From contig CAMQGK010000565.1 of assembly GCA_947000775.1 (NCBI GenBank), positions 12,344,917 through 12,408,916 on the forward strand: a stretch of DNA of 64,000 nucleotides, read 5' to 3'. Position numbers and translations under genes: made by a program. Below the pieces are notes generated by a model. That model searched no databases. It was not told where the DNA came from and saw only the letters and a program-made list of their open reading frames with translations. Of this stretch, positions 1 to 11,600 are shown one piece after another (position 1 is the first letter of the stretch; each line of letters opens with the position of its first letter). The stretch is from Pterois miles (lineage: Eukaryota; Chordata; Actinopteri; Perciformes; Scorpaenidae).

Positions 1-285
1 GTTAGCAATTTGTCAACATGAAGCATTAAGCTAACGAGAAGTAGCGGCTGGAAGTGAAGCGCTGCGGCCTTCAAAATAAAACACTGAAAACAGGAAACAA
101 CGTTCAGCGTACCCAGAAGTACTCCAACCTTTGACTTACAAATACAAGTTTTGCATACGTTTTCCTTACCATTTTACTGTGTACAGTTGTGTACTTGCAC
201 TTACCACCATGCATACCCACATGAAAAAGTAATATACTTTTTGTGAAGTAAACTTATGTCAAGTATTTTCTTTGCTACGTTTGTA

Positions 286-340
286 AAGATAAGATAAGAT
301 AATCCTTTATTAGTCTCACAGTGGAGAAATTGGCATCCAG
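286..340 (-). repeat. 3' tail of a retroposon in reverse orientation
   Basis: Read on the - strand it ends ACTAATAAAGGATTATCTTA followed by TCTTA repeats, the shape of a fish retroposon 3' end (AATAAA plus a short tandem tail). The body of the element would extend to the right but is not recognisable. Confidence 0.5.
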
Positions 341-2264
341 TGTTTTACATGAAACGTGACTGAAACGCAATGAATCGACTAAAGTCTTTATTTGTGTTTG
401 AAAAAATAGTGAGAAATGGCATCAAATGTTTTTACATGAAAAATGACTGAAAAGATCATCAAAATAGTTGCTAATTAAGTAGCAGTGAAGCCACTAATTG
501 ATATATTAAAATTTAATTGTTTCAGCTGCTGGAGAGACCTTCAAAATAAAATCTGAAAACAGCAGGAAACAGAAGTTCTTGATCAGACTTTATACGTCCA
601 TAGATCAGAGTACTCAGATCTTTTACTAGTAATACTACAGTGTAAAAATACACTGTTACTAAGACAAGTTTTGTATATGTTAAATTACTACTTACTTTTA
701 CTTGTACAGATGTTGTACTTTTGTATATTTATACTTTCATATTTTTACAAACATAAGTAAACACTTTACTAGTAGAATACTTCATAAGGTAAAGTTGAAG
801 TGTTCTACTTTTTCAGAATTGTATATACATAATGGCAGGTATAAATATACAAAAGTGCAACGTAAAACGAATATAATCAAAATATAGATTTAAAATTAGA
901 TAACAGAATGACAAAATGATAAATCCTGACTAAATAGAGGGACCTTTAGTTTAAAAATATATAAATATACTGCTTAACAAATGAATCCTAATAAATGGTA
1001 TTAGTCTTGTATAAACCCAGATTATTTTATTTTTCTGTTATTTTTTGTCTAGTAATCACTAACGGTCATGTGACTAACAACCAATCAGTCTGCCAATGAT
1101 TTTATTGATTAAGTGATTCATGTTTAGACCATAAAGTGAGTGTTGTGTTCATCTCAGTTATTTGAGGCAGACATGTTTAAATTATTTTGTCTCATCGACA
1201 GTCTAAAACCCAAAGAGATGCAGTTTGTGATTGTAGAAGACTAAAAATACAACAAAGCTGGGAAAAGCTGAGTTTTTTTTTTGACGTTTTTACTTCTAAA
1301 TAACTTTAATAATTAATTAAATATCAAAATAGTTGGTGGTTAATTTTCTGTCTATTTACGATTGTATAACTAATTGAATAGTTTCAGCATTTTTCAATGT
1401 CAGTATCAGATCTGTAAAGGACAGCACCTACACACTGGGCTTGCTGCAGGATTTTACTTTGAAAATTGTCACAGGAAGTGGTGTTTTCTGAGGTTGGTGG
1501 ATGTGACACATCCAGCTGTCTGCTGTTAAATTTAGGTGAATATTAAAATGTGGATCAGGAGGTGAAGAAGTGACTAAACAAGCTTCCTCTATAACCACCG
1601 AGAGCTACAGAGACTCTTTGCAGTATATTGATTAATATTTATTGATTTGTCTGCTGTAGTTTTAGCATATTGATCAGTCAGCTGTTGGACAAGTTGCTGT
1701 AATTATTTGGGATCAGCTAATGTTAAACTCACAAAGCGATTATCACATTTATTTAAGGATTTAATATTTCTGACAATTCTATATTAAGATACAATGATGT
1801 GAAATATCGCTAATGATTAAAAAACTTTATTAATTATGCTTATCATTATAGAGTATATCAGAACAGCCTTTTAATGTATCTAGATTAGACAAAGAAGAAT
1901 TAAGGCCTCATTGAAGAAGAGGAGCAGGGCTGCAACCTCTCATTATTTTATTTTTTTATGTATTCATTTACAGATTATATGTTCACTTAATTTACCAATC
2001 ATTTGGTTTATAAAATGTCAACAACTAGAGATAAATTCCCATCACAGCTTCCCCCAGAGTTGACATCTACAAATGTGTTGACAGACCAAAATTGGCAAAT
2101 TCACATTTCAGACGTCGTAAAGGATTTGTCGATCTCAATCAATCCTGCATTCAGACCAGGAGTGAGGCAAGTCTTTGCCTCGTTTGACTTGCAGTAGTTA
2201 AACGGATGGTACTGCTTGTGTTCATTCACGCTAGACTCGCCAGACAGGGACCCAAAGCTGTTAT

Positions 2265-2500
2265 ATCGCTCTCTCTTCAAAGCCACCAGACTCCATTTGT
2301 AAAAACAGCAACTTTATCTCTCAGAACACAGTATTCGTACCACCCCACTTCAAAACGTCCAAACTAACCCTTTCAGTTATTTCCAAGCTTAGCACAGCTA
2401 ACGTTGACTCTACTAGTGCTGGTGTAACCTGAATGATTAGCTAACTTTTGTCACTGCGTTTTGCTAACGGCGGAGTGGGCGTTTCTGTTGTAAAAACATG
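2265..2500 (+). repeat. Dispersed repeat family D copy
   Basis: Contains GCCACCAGACTCCATTTGTA, then ACCTCTCAGAACACAG-like and CCCACTTCAAAACGTCCAAA segments. Related copies lie at about 6885-7215, 14735-15010 and 48340-48610. It is non-coding and unclassified. Confidence 0.65.
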
Positions 2501-2601
2501 GAAAAGAACGCAGACGTACCTGTCCTTTAATCCCGATAATAATCAGCAGATTAATCAGTAATGAGAATAATTGTATTATTATATTAATATGTAATTGACT
2601 A

Positions 2602-2773
2602 GATGGAGAGATTATATCGCCACACTGGCCTGGGAACGCCTCGGGATCCCCCAGTCAGAGCTGGTTAATGTGGCCCGGGAAAGGGAAGTTTGGGGTCCCC
2701 TGCTGGAGCTGTTGCCCCCGCGACCCGACCCCGGATAAGCGGTTGAAGATGAAGATGAAGATGAAGATGAAGA
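2602..2773 (+). mobile_element. LINE fragment: C terminus of ORF2 plus 3' tail
   Basis: An open frame from 2610 reads DYIATLAWERLGIPQSELVN and ends REREVWGPLLELLPPRPDPG then TAA (2736-2738). I recognise this as the end of the reverse-transcriptase ORF of a common teleost LINE. A short GATGAA tandem tail follows. It is 5'-truncated, as usual for LINE copies. An antisense relative lies at 17470-17690. Confidence 0.8.
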
Positions 2774-3616
2774 GAATAATTGTTGCAGACTGAAAAGACT
2801 GATTTTGTACTTTTATCTGTACTTTTTTGTACCAGTTTTGCCCACATGACGCAGAGGTAATGTGAATATTTTGGCAGCTCAGATTAGCCAAAGGTACTAT
2901 TGGGACTATTAGACTGTTGCAGCTGAAGAAATACTGTAGGTGATGAAATGAATATTAGTTACGGTCCGATATACTTTATTGTCCCCATAGGGGAGTTTGT
3001 CTCGGACTCAAATGCTGCTGACATGACATATTGTCTTGTCATCTAGCTGTACAGTAGATAGATGGTGTAGATGTGTGTTGTGTTTCAGGCTCTGTACAGA
3101 CAGCCAGCGTACCGCCGCCCTGCCTGTCTGCCGGCAGGTTTTACTTCCTGGTTTTCTAACCGCTCTGTGGCACCCAGCTGGCGGCGGGCATCGCCTCCTC
3201 CTCCTCCCCCTCTGTGCATGTTGAGGATCATTTGCAAAAAGAAGCAGCGAGTGGAGCTGTTGAAGCTGATCACAGTTGTTGCTGTGATGCCTTTTTTTGC
3301 ATGCAGCCTGCAGTGTGTGTGTGCTAGAGCGACAAAGAGGGGTATTAATAGTAGAGTTGTGGTGAGGAGCATGTGCAGCTGTGTGAATGAATGTACTGTT
3401 GTAGAGTCTAGTGTGTGAACTACTGTTTGCGGCTGTAGAGCCACTGTACTGCTGCTGCTGACAGCGTAACACCAGGCCAGTTCACTACAGGTTAGAAATA
3501 CATCACATGGACAGAGTGATAACGTAGTCTATGCCATAAATATGACAAACAGGTGAGTTTAAAGAGTACATATGGGAAGAAATCGGTTGTTGAGCTGCAG
3601 CTAACAGTTCTATTAG

Positions 3617-3955
3617 GGCTGTCAATCAATTGAAATATTTATAATTGCAATTAAATGCATGATGGTCTATAGTTAATCACGATTAACTGAAAATTAAAGT
3701 CACTCTTATCAACATGTTAGTGGACTAATATGCTGCTTTATGTAAATATATGCATATCTTTATTATTGTAAATCAATAACAACACTAATCAATGACAGAT
3801 ATTGTCCAGAAACCCTCCCAGGTTCTGACTTTAGCATCAACAATCTGCTCCAATCAGAACATGGCAGAGTGCTGACCTGACTAGGACTTGATCCAGACTG
3901 ACTGGGACTATCAGAAAGTGGGCATGTCTGGAAAGGCCATAAGCCCTTATGCACT
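3617..3955 (-). repeat. Dispersed repeat family B copy
   Basis: Begins GGCTGTCAATCAATTGAAAT, continues with an AT-rich TTAATCACGATTAA segment and a block on cell-like sequence TTGATGCTAAAGTCAGAACC (here reversed). The same arrangement recurs reversed at 13500-13840; partial copies lie at 28610-28805, 30885-31120 and 45275-45580. Class unknown. Confidence 0.6.
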
Positions 3956-3959
3956 CACA

Positions 3960-4625
3960 GAGTTTATTTTTATTAGTTAATTGATTAATTAATGTTTATT
4001 TCTGATTAATGACGAGGAGAACTTGACACAGAGCTGAGCAGCATCTCAGATTAATCTCCAGGTTTCCAGCTGTCAGATGATGTTCACCACTTCTATGTGA
4101 CATCTACTGTTGACCTGCTATCTCCCCCTAAAGACCCCCTGTACCCCTCTAAATACCCCTTGTACCTCCCTAAAGACCCCCTGTACCCCCCAAAGACCCC
4201 CTGTACCCCTCTAAATACCCCTTGTACCTCCCTAAAGACCCCCTGTACCCCCCTAAAGACCCCCTGTACCCCTCTAAATACCCCTTGTACCTCCCTAAAG
4301 ACCCCCTGTACCCCTCTAAATACCCCCTGTACCTCCCTAAAGACCCCCTGTACCCCCCTAAAGACCCCCTGTACCCCTCTAAATACCCCTTGTACCTCCC
4401 TAAAGACCCCCTGTACCCCCCTAAAGACCCCCTGTACCCCTCTAAATACCCCTTGTACCTCCCTAAAGACCCCCTGTACCCCCCTAAAGACCCCCTGTAC
4501 CCCTCTAAATACCCCCTGTACCTCCCTAAAGACCCCCTGTACCTCCCTAAAGACCCCATGGACCTCCCTAAATACCCCCTGTACCTCTCTAAAGACCCCC
4601 TGGACCCCATCACAAACCTTCTCAA
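3960..4625 (-). repeat. Family A copy with expanded minisatellite
   Basis: Bases 4020-4120 match, in reverse, the family A end seen at 7800-7960. The CCCCTAAAGACCCCC element, present once or twice in other copies, has grown here into a minisatellite (about 4120-4612). Units of about 21 bp alternate between CCTAAAGACCCCCTGTACC and CTCTAAATACCCCTTGTACC forms. The long open frames across it are products of the repeat, not genes. Confidence 0.75.
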
Positions 4626-4960
4626 AACAGAGGGCAGAATAAGAAGGGGGTTACATCATGTGTTTTCTGTGTGCTTTTGTGCCTCTGCTGCACTCATTAA
4701 TGTTTTATTTCATCAAAGTGTATAAAGTTTTAGGATGTTGTTGTTATTTCATACACCTCCACTATAAAACACGGTGGGAAACTGTGGTGTTTATTTTTTT
4801 TCTGCGTTTTATGACTCTGTGCTGTTTGTATCCAGATGATAGATGAGTATTAACCGTCAGGTGCACTGAGGCTGCTGCCACATCGCAATAAAGAAGAAGT
4901 GCATTTGTTTGCAATGCAAATGATGACACATTTACATGTTGGTTCCTCTCCTCCACCTCA
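4626..4960. other. Intronic stretch before nfatc3 exon, no feature seen
   Basis: Unique-looking sequence ending in the pyrimidine-rich tract CCTCTCCTCCACCTCACAG that serves the acceptor at 4963. No repeat or RNA gene recognised. Confidence 0.4.
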
Positions 4961-4963
4961 CAG

Positions 4964-5627
4964 GTCCAGAGCTCAATGTGAGGACACCTCCGTCCTCCAC
5001 TCAGGCTCTGGCCGAGCAGCTCGTCAGCCAGGAGTCGCCGAGTCACCCGCCATGTTTCCCCTACCAGCATGTTGACTCCCAGTCCCAGGGGCCCCAGTAT
5101 GGAGTCCAGGGGAACCCCAGAACCTTTGACTGCCCGAGTATCCAGATCACCTCCATCGCTCCTAACAGTCATGTGGAGCCGGGCAATAACCAGGAGGCTT
5201 TGGTGGTGGGCGGGGCGGAGGGGGGTTACCCTGAAGCATCGTGGTCCAGAGGCCAGCTCTACCTGTCCCTGGACCCCTGCTACCGGGACCCAGTGCTCTG
5301 CCCTAGCCCCTGCAGCAGCCTGTCCTCCAGGAGCTGGATGTCCGACCTCTCCTCCTGCGAGTCCTTCTCCCACGTCTACGATGACGTAGAGGGCGAGCTG
5401 CGTGATGCCGCCCGCCTCGCCCTGGGGTCCCCCCTTGGGTCACCTCAGGGGTCGCCGGGCTGCGGGGGTGGGGCCTTTGGGGTGGAGCTGTGGCAACAAA
5501 AATACCAGCATCCTTCAGCCATCAGTCCGGTGCTGTCGCCTCATCAGTCGCCCCGCCAGTCACCCTGCCACTCCCCTCGCACCAGCGTCACTGAGGAGAG
5601 CTGGCTAAACCGCCGGCCCACCTCCAG
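4964..5627 (+). CDS. nfatc3: nfatc3 exon: calcineurin docking and serine-rich regulatory region
   Basis: Acceptor CTCACAG ends at 4963 and donor GTACAT starts at 5628. The exon begins with two bases that finish a split codon and reads PELNVRTPPSSTQ onward. It carries the PxIxIT docking motif PSIQIT (about 5134-5151), the serine-rich region SLSSRSWMSDLSSCESFSHV (about 5314-5373) and the first SP block ending RTSVTEESW. These serines are the sites phosphorylated to hold NFAT in the cytoplasm. The insert LGSPLGSPQGSPGCGGGAFG is proline/glycine rich. The exon ends two bases into an Arg codon. Confidence 0.93.
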
Positions 5628-8600
5628 GTACATCTGCTCATGGTTCTCATTAATAGCTTTATTTATTTAACTAGGCGGTCTCATAGGGATGAAGATCTCT
5701 TCTTTGCTTATCTTCTTGTTAGTAAAAATCCATACTTGGCTTGAATTTTTTATCTTTTTTGGGTCAAATGTTGAATATGAATCTAAATTCAACACTGAAG
5801 CTGCTACTTCCAACGTCGCGTCTTTCTCAGGCCGTCATCTAGACCGACGTCCCCCTGCGGGAAGCGACGCCACTCCAGCGCTGACCCCCGCGCCCGCTCG
5901 CCCTCCCCTCACCACTCCCCCAGCCCCACGCCGGGCGCCTCTCCACGGGGCAGCGTGACGGATGACACCTGGGTGGAAAGCCCCGCCGGGGCCATGGGGC
6001 CCCTCCTGATGTCCGGATACCAGGAGCTGGACGTCCCCTCTAAGACCAGGAGGACATCGGGGACCCAGCTGGGCCTCTTGGCCGGTCAAGGAGACCCGGG
6101 GCTGGAGTCCTTCCTGGATTCTCCCGCGGAGGAGGGACGTGAGCAGGACGGCTTGGCTGATCTCTTCCTTCAGGTGCCCTCCCACTTCAGCTGGAACAAA
6201 CCCAAACCTGGGAACCCTCCTCTGTTCAGGTTGGCATCGTATCAATACAGCTAGTATTGCTTTTACATGTGTTACTTCTCCGAACATTAGATAGCTTTCC
6301 TTTGTTTACTTCTCATCATGTAATTAATGAATTGAAGCGATTAATTGATTTACTGCGCTCTCGACTGGTTATGAATAAAGCTACAGCTAGCAGCTGGTTA
6401 GCTTAGCTTAGCTTAGCACAAAGACTAGAAACAGCAGGAGCAGCTAGCCTGGTTCAGTCCAAAGGTAACAAAATCCAGTTTCATATTAATCATACATGAG
6501 AGCAATATTGATTTTCAGATCTAACTCAGTGAGTTATCAGTAACTCGGTGGGTCCATTATTTGTTTTTTTTTTTAGATTTTTATGTAATCCTGTAGCTTC
6601 CCAGAAGTTTTCCGTATAGATTCAATCCAAACAATCAAAGTTTGGTCAAAGTGTTTATGTTTTAGTGTCAAAATGCTAATTTCCTTCAAGCCCTTCCAAA
6701 AACAGCATGTGATTATCATAAAGTGGGCATGTCTGTAAAAAGGAGACTGGGATGAAGTTGTAGTTTTCTTTTCCAAACCTAAAGAAGTTGTAATTTTGTT
6801 GCCTAAACCTAAAGAAGTTGTAGTTTTGTTGTCTAAACCTAAAGAAGTATAACATACACATAACCTGACAGTGATTTTTTAGGTGTCTTTTCTGCTCCCG
6901 TCTACAGCCGCTTCACCTCGCTGTCAGACGGCTCTTTCTAACGTGGAACTGATGCTGTTAAATTTCTCTCTTGAACGGCGCCAGACTACTTTAACAAAAG
7001 TAGTGATTTTACCTCTCAGTACCTCACAGTATACATACAACCCCACTTCAGAAAGTCTAACTAACCCTTTGAGTCAACATTGACTCAGCTAGTCATGACT
7101 ACTGTGGTAACCTACGTCGCTGCTACGTCACAGCTGAGTTTTTTTACATTTGAAAAAGACGGATAAGAATGAAGATGGACCCGCCCTCGCATATTTCCCA
7201 AAATGCCTTGCTTTAAACATCCTGTAATGGTTAAAATCTCATTTGTAGTTTCTGTCCTCTAACTGTAGTGACAGGGGGAAGCCTTGAACTTCCTTCAGAG
7301 ATCCACTACGTTAACGTTGTCTCTGCCTCCAGGACGTCGTCGCCCCCCTCTGGACTGGCCTCTGCCCAACCAGTTTGACCAGTGTGAGCTAAAGGTGGAG
7401 GTCCAGCCCAAGTCCTACCACAGGGCGCATTACGAGACGGAGGGCAGCAGAGGGTCCATTAAGGCAGCTACTGCAGGACATCCTGTCGTCAAAGTAAGTC
7501 CTCGCTGCTGAGTAACGCACTCGCTCTTTACACTTGAATATTACAGGATTCAGATTATGTGTATGCTTTTAATGTTAGTGGAACATTCAGGGAATATGAT
7601 GGCGTACTCACAGTCGGGTCATTTATTTGGGAAACAAATGACTTGTGAGGTAAACACAAACAAAGCTGCAGGACAGTATGTCAAGAAATGTTCTGATGGA
7701 GGCATTCATGGTTACAGAGCCACAGTCACGCTTCAGGATTTTATCTGAACAAAATATGAGAAATCCCTTAACTGATCCTTGAAAATGTCAAAACTTGGTT
7801 AACCCTCTGAGACCCACAATAGACCCGTTTTAGTCTTTTTAGGGGGTCCAGGGGTCTTTAGGGGGAGACAGCAGGTCAGCAGTAGATGTGTCATAGAAGT
7901 GGTGAACATCATCTGAAAGCTGAAAACCTGGAAATTAATCTGAGATGCAGCTCAGCTCTGAGTAATTCATTCATTCATTCATTAAAATAAACTGTAAAAG
8001 TGTATAAGTGTTTATAACAGTATGATATTATTATGTCCATCCTCAGGCTCTATTATGTCTCATCAGTTGCAGTAATTTTTGTGTTGATACCATTTGTTGC
8101 ACAGATTTGGTGCTAAATCGAACCATTTCATACCACTGGAGAATTAATAAAAATGATCAATAATCCTCCAAAATTCCACATTAAGACACCAAGACCTGGA
8201 GGAACACCATAGAAGAAGACATGCTGGGATTTGGGATCAAAAACTTTTGACATTTGGAGATTTCTGCATTTTTCATTGATTGGATATTGATCACAAGTGT
8301 TGTGTAAAGGTCTCAGAAACCCCCTGATAGTCAGAGTAGCCAGAGAACCCATTTACATTCACATATCTGGAGGTCAGAGGTCAAGGGACGCCTTTGAAAA
8401 TGGACATGAGAGTTTTTCCTCACCAAAATTTAGTATAAGTTTGGAGCATGACCTAGTTGGTACCGATGGATTCTTTAGGTTTTCTAGTTTCATGATGATA
8501 TCTACCTTCACTTTAGTTTAAAGCTGAACCTGCTACAGCTTCTGAAAGACAGTAAAATCCATCTGGATCACCTGCACTCCCCCAGGTCTCAGTGTTAAAG

Positions 8601-11600
8601 TTATTTATAAAGACAAACGTTCTCCAGCTTCTAAAATGGTATTGGTATTGAATGATTTGATCAGCTTAGGTTGAGTTTTGCTCGTGGATCAGAGAGCAGC
8701 GGCAGGCTGCAGTAAAGTAAAGCTCCATCAAGGCCTCGTATGTAACGGACACCGGCAGGGCTATTCTGGGGGTCACTTTCTCAGATGAGCTTCCTGCTGC
8801 AACATGTAAAACCTCACAGGACTTTTATTTTACACAGTGATGGCAGTAAAACCCTGCTAGATTCATTCCATTGTTTTATTATGTACTCAATCATTTATGT
8901 TTCATTTATTTGTTTCTCCGGTTTCCACAAGTCATTGGTGTTTACTTTTATTTGTCGTCATTGTCAACAATATCTAATGTTCTTAAAAAATACATGTTTC
9001 TTGCATTTTACATTTTGAAGTAAATTTATCTAAATTTACAGCCAGTAACAAGCCAGACTTCGACTGGTGGCATAGTAGTACTTACTTCAGTGCTTGTGCA
9101 GACACATTTCTATGTCATTTGTTGGCTCGTTAAAATATCTGAACATCTCCACCCACGGCTCGAGAACTACCTTTGCAAAGGTGCAGACTGGGCTTTTTAG
9201 GAAGGGGGTAATAAAGGTACAGTGTGTAAGAATTTCGATATATTAATTGCTTTGTATTGCTATTGTGTGAACAGATTGTAGTGTAGACCGAACTTAAAAC
9301 TGAGACCATCCCCAAACTTCCTTGGTAGCCTGTTTGTCAGACTAGTGGGGACTAGTCAGACTAGTGGGGACTAGTCAGACTGTAGCGTTCGAACTGATGA
9401 AGCCACTTGGATAAGGGGCAAAACGTCTTCAGAGACAAATCTAAGTCCAGTTGCCTTCGATTCAATTGTTGCCAGAATGAATATGACCTGGATGAATGAG
9501 AACAATCACAGACCCTCTACCTTGTAGTTATGCGTAGCACCTACATGGAGCTAACAGTCATGGATGATTTAAAGCGCTGGTCAAACTTAAGTTAGAGGAA
9601 GTAGACACGTAGGACTACGTTTTTTGACTTGTGGTGTATAATATAATATAATATATTCCAATCAATCTGATTTCCATAGATGTATTTTGTAGATCCAGTT
9701 TCCTTTGTTATTACCTTATTTTGAAAAGCAGACGTAGTCTCAGGTGTCTACTTCCTCTAACTTCTCCAAGGTGGTCTCTAGCTCTCCGCCAGCTCCGTTT
9801 TTACATTTCTGTTTGTGTCCTGCTTCCTGTCTCACTGTTCAGAGAGGTTTACCACATCCAGCTCATCACACACAGACATGAGATTAATATTGATCTTCTC
9901 ATCTCACCCAGATGTTGGACCCTTTAAACTGTAGTTATATCCACCAGTCAGTCCAGTCAGTGTATGAAGACACCAGAACATGCTGCTGTTTGAGATATCT
10001 GTTAGCCGATCAGCTGGTGACAGTGTGAAGATGCTTCGTAACCTCTGAGTTCGACAAGTCGAGGTGACGGTTGAGATGTTTAGCAGCTGCTAATCACATC
10101 TGTATCTGTGTGTCTTCAGTTGATCGGCTCCAGCGAGCAGCCGCTCAGCCTGCTGTTGTTCATCGGCACCGCAGACGACCGCTGCCTCCGCCCTCATTCC
10201 TTCTACCAGGTCCACCGGGTGACGGGGAAGACGGTCACCACTGCCTGCCAGGAGAAGATTATGGGCGGTACGAAAGTCCTGGAGATCCCTCTGCTTCCGG
10301 AAAACAACATGTCCGCCAGGTAACAGAGGGTGCCTTGTTTTTTAATGATTTTGAAATCTGTTTTTTAACACCAGAATCAATATATTTGAGTCTATGTGGA
10401 GGTAGAAGGAAGTTACCGCTTTTGTTGTGGTAGTCTTAGTAACGTGTCATCATAACTGTTCGGTATCCGTCAACCAAAACAAACTAAACACTACACATCC
10501 AGTAAAGGAGGGAAACACTTTGGAAAAGCAGAGCTAGACATCACGGCTAAAGCTGCACGCTAACTCCGTCACGGACGGGAAACGTCATCGTACGGCGGTA
10601 ACGTGCGGTCCGGCCGGCCGTCGCTCTCGTCTCCGTGGTCCGACGGGCCGACGCTACGACTGTAGAGCGCCATATACTGACATTTATGTTAAATGCATTC
10701 AGACGGCCCCGATGGAGCTGACCATGGATGGATAAAGAGGACGGAGCTGACGGAGAGCTAGAGACCACCTTGGAGAAGTTAGAGGAAGTAGACACCTGGG
10801 ACTACGTCTGCTTTTCAAAATAAGGTGTTAACAAAGGGAACTGGATCTACAGAATCCATCTATGGAAATAAGATTGAGTGGATTATATTATTATTTTTCT
10901 TTGTTTGGTCCTTTTCTCAGTTTAGACTTTAGAAAATGTTTATGAATTTTATGTGTCACCATTCTTATATTTCTTGGTTTTGGGCTTTCTAGATATCTTA
11001 TTGTAATATTGGTTATTTCTGAGGCCTCCTTAGTCGTGAGAGGTGTTGTCTGGGCGCTGCATCCACCGATGTTTCATATCTTGTAATCTTCTAGTCTCTT
11101 CCCTCATTGGTGACTGCGTCTCACCTGAGTATTTAAAACTGGCTTTATGTTTTTGATTATTCATGCTGACGAGGGCTTTTGGCCGAAATGCGTACGGTTG
11201 TTTGCACTGTAAATAAAAGAAATCACTTTATCCGAGAGTGCCGGAGATTTTGTTTCTCCTGGATTATATTCAGCAGAAGTATAAAACATTACATGTCCCT
11301 TATAAATTAAAGAGAAAATCCCTCTAATCTGTGAGGGAAATGTCTTCGGGTAGAGAGCAGGATTCATGGTTCCATCAGTTACAGCTAGTGGTCCAGGTCC
11401 TGGAGCAGCAGAGCAGACCCAGACCACCACACCACCACCACCATGTCTGACTGCTGCTGTGATGGTGTTTCTATGAAATGCTGCTAGTTTTCCTCCAGAT
11501 GTAACGGGATGCTCACCGTCCATAAAGTCCAACCTTTGTCTCGTCGGTCCAGAAGTCTTCAGATCATCCAGATGTTTTAGACCAATGTGAGACGAGTCTT

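Larger units (their letters stand above)
1..4963. other. Region upstream of the first visible nfatc3 exon, no supported coding sequence
   Basis: Probably the intron between the missing nfatc3 first exon and the exon at 4964. It is AT-rich up to about 2600. Apart from the repeats listed separately I see no exon with recognisable protein similarity, and no sequence resembling the NFAT N-terminal activation domain. Two segments near 60-170 and 520-690 resemble each other (both contain CCTTCAAAATAAAA and an ACAAGTTTTG stretch), so part of the first kilobase is duplicated. Confidence 0.6.

Noticed and set aside
3008..3472. Opposite-strand frames of 115-154 residues
   Set aside because: GC-rich sequence with few stops; Cys/His/Thr content follows base composition and no domain is visible.
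4097..4725. Frames of 150-180 residues with TPCTPLN, YPLYLPKDP or RGSLGRY repeats
   Set aside because: These translate the family A minisatellite on both strands.
1..4963. nfatc3 first exon inside the window
   Set aside because: No frame resembles the acidic NFAT N terminus (DELDF-like) and no suitable donor in phase was found.
9394..9432. Second hammerhead-like segment (CTGATGA...AAAACGTC)
   Set aside because: An extra A follows CTGATGA and the GAAA core is changed to AAAA; the helix II strands pair poorly.
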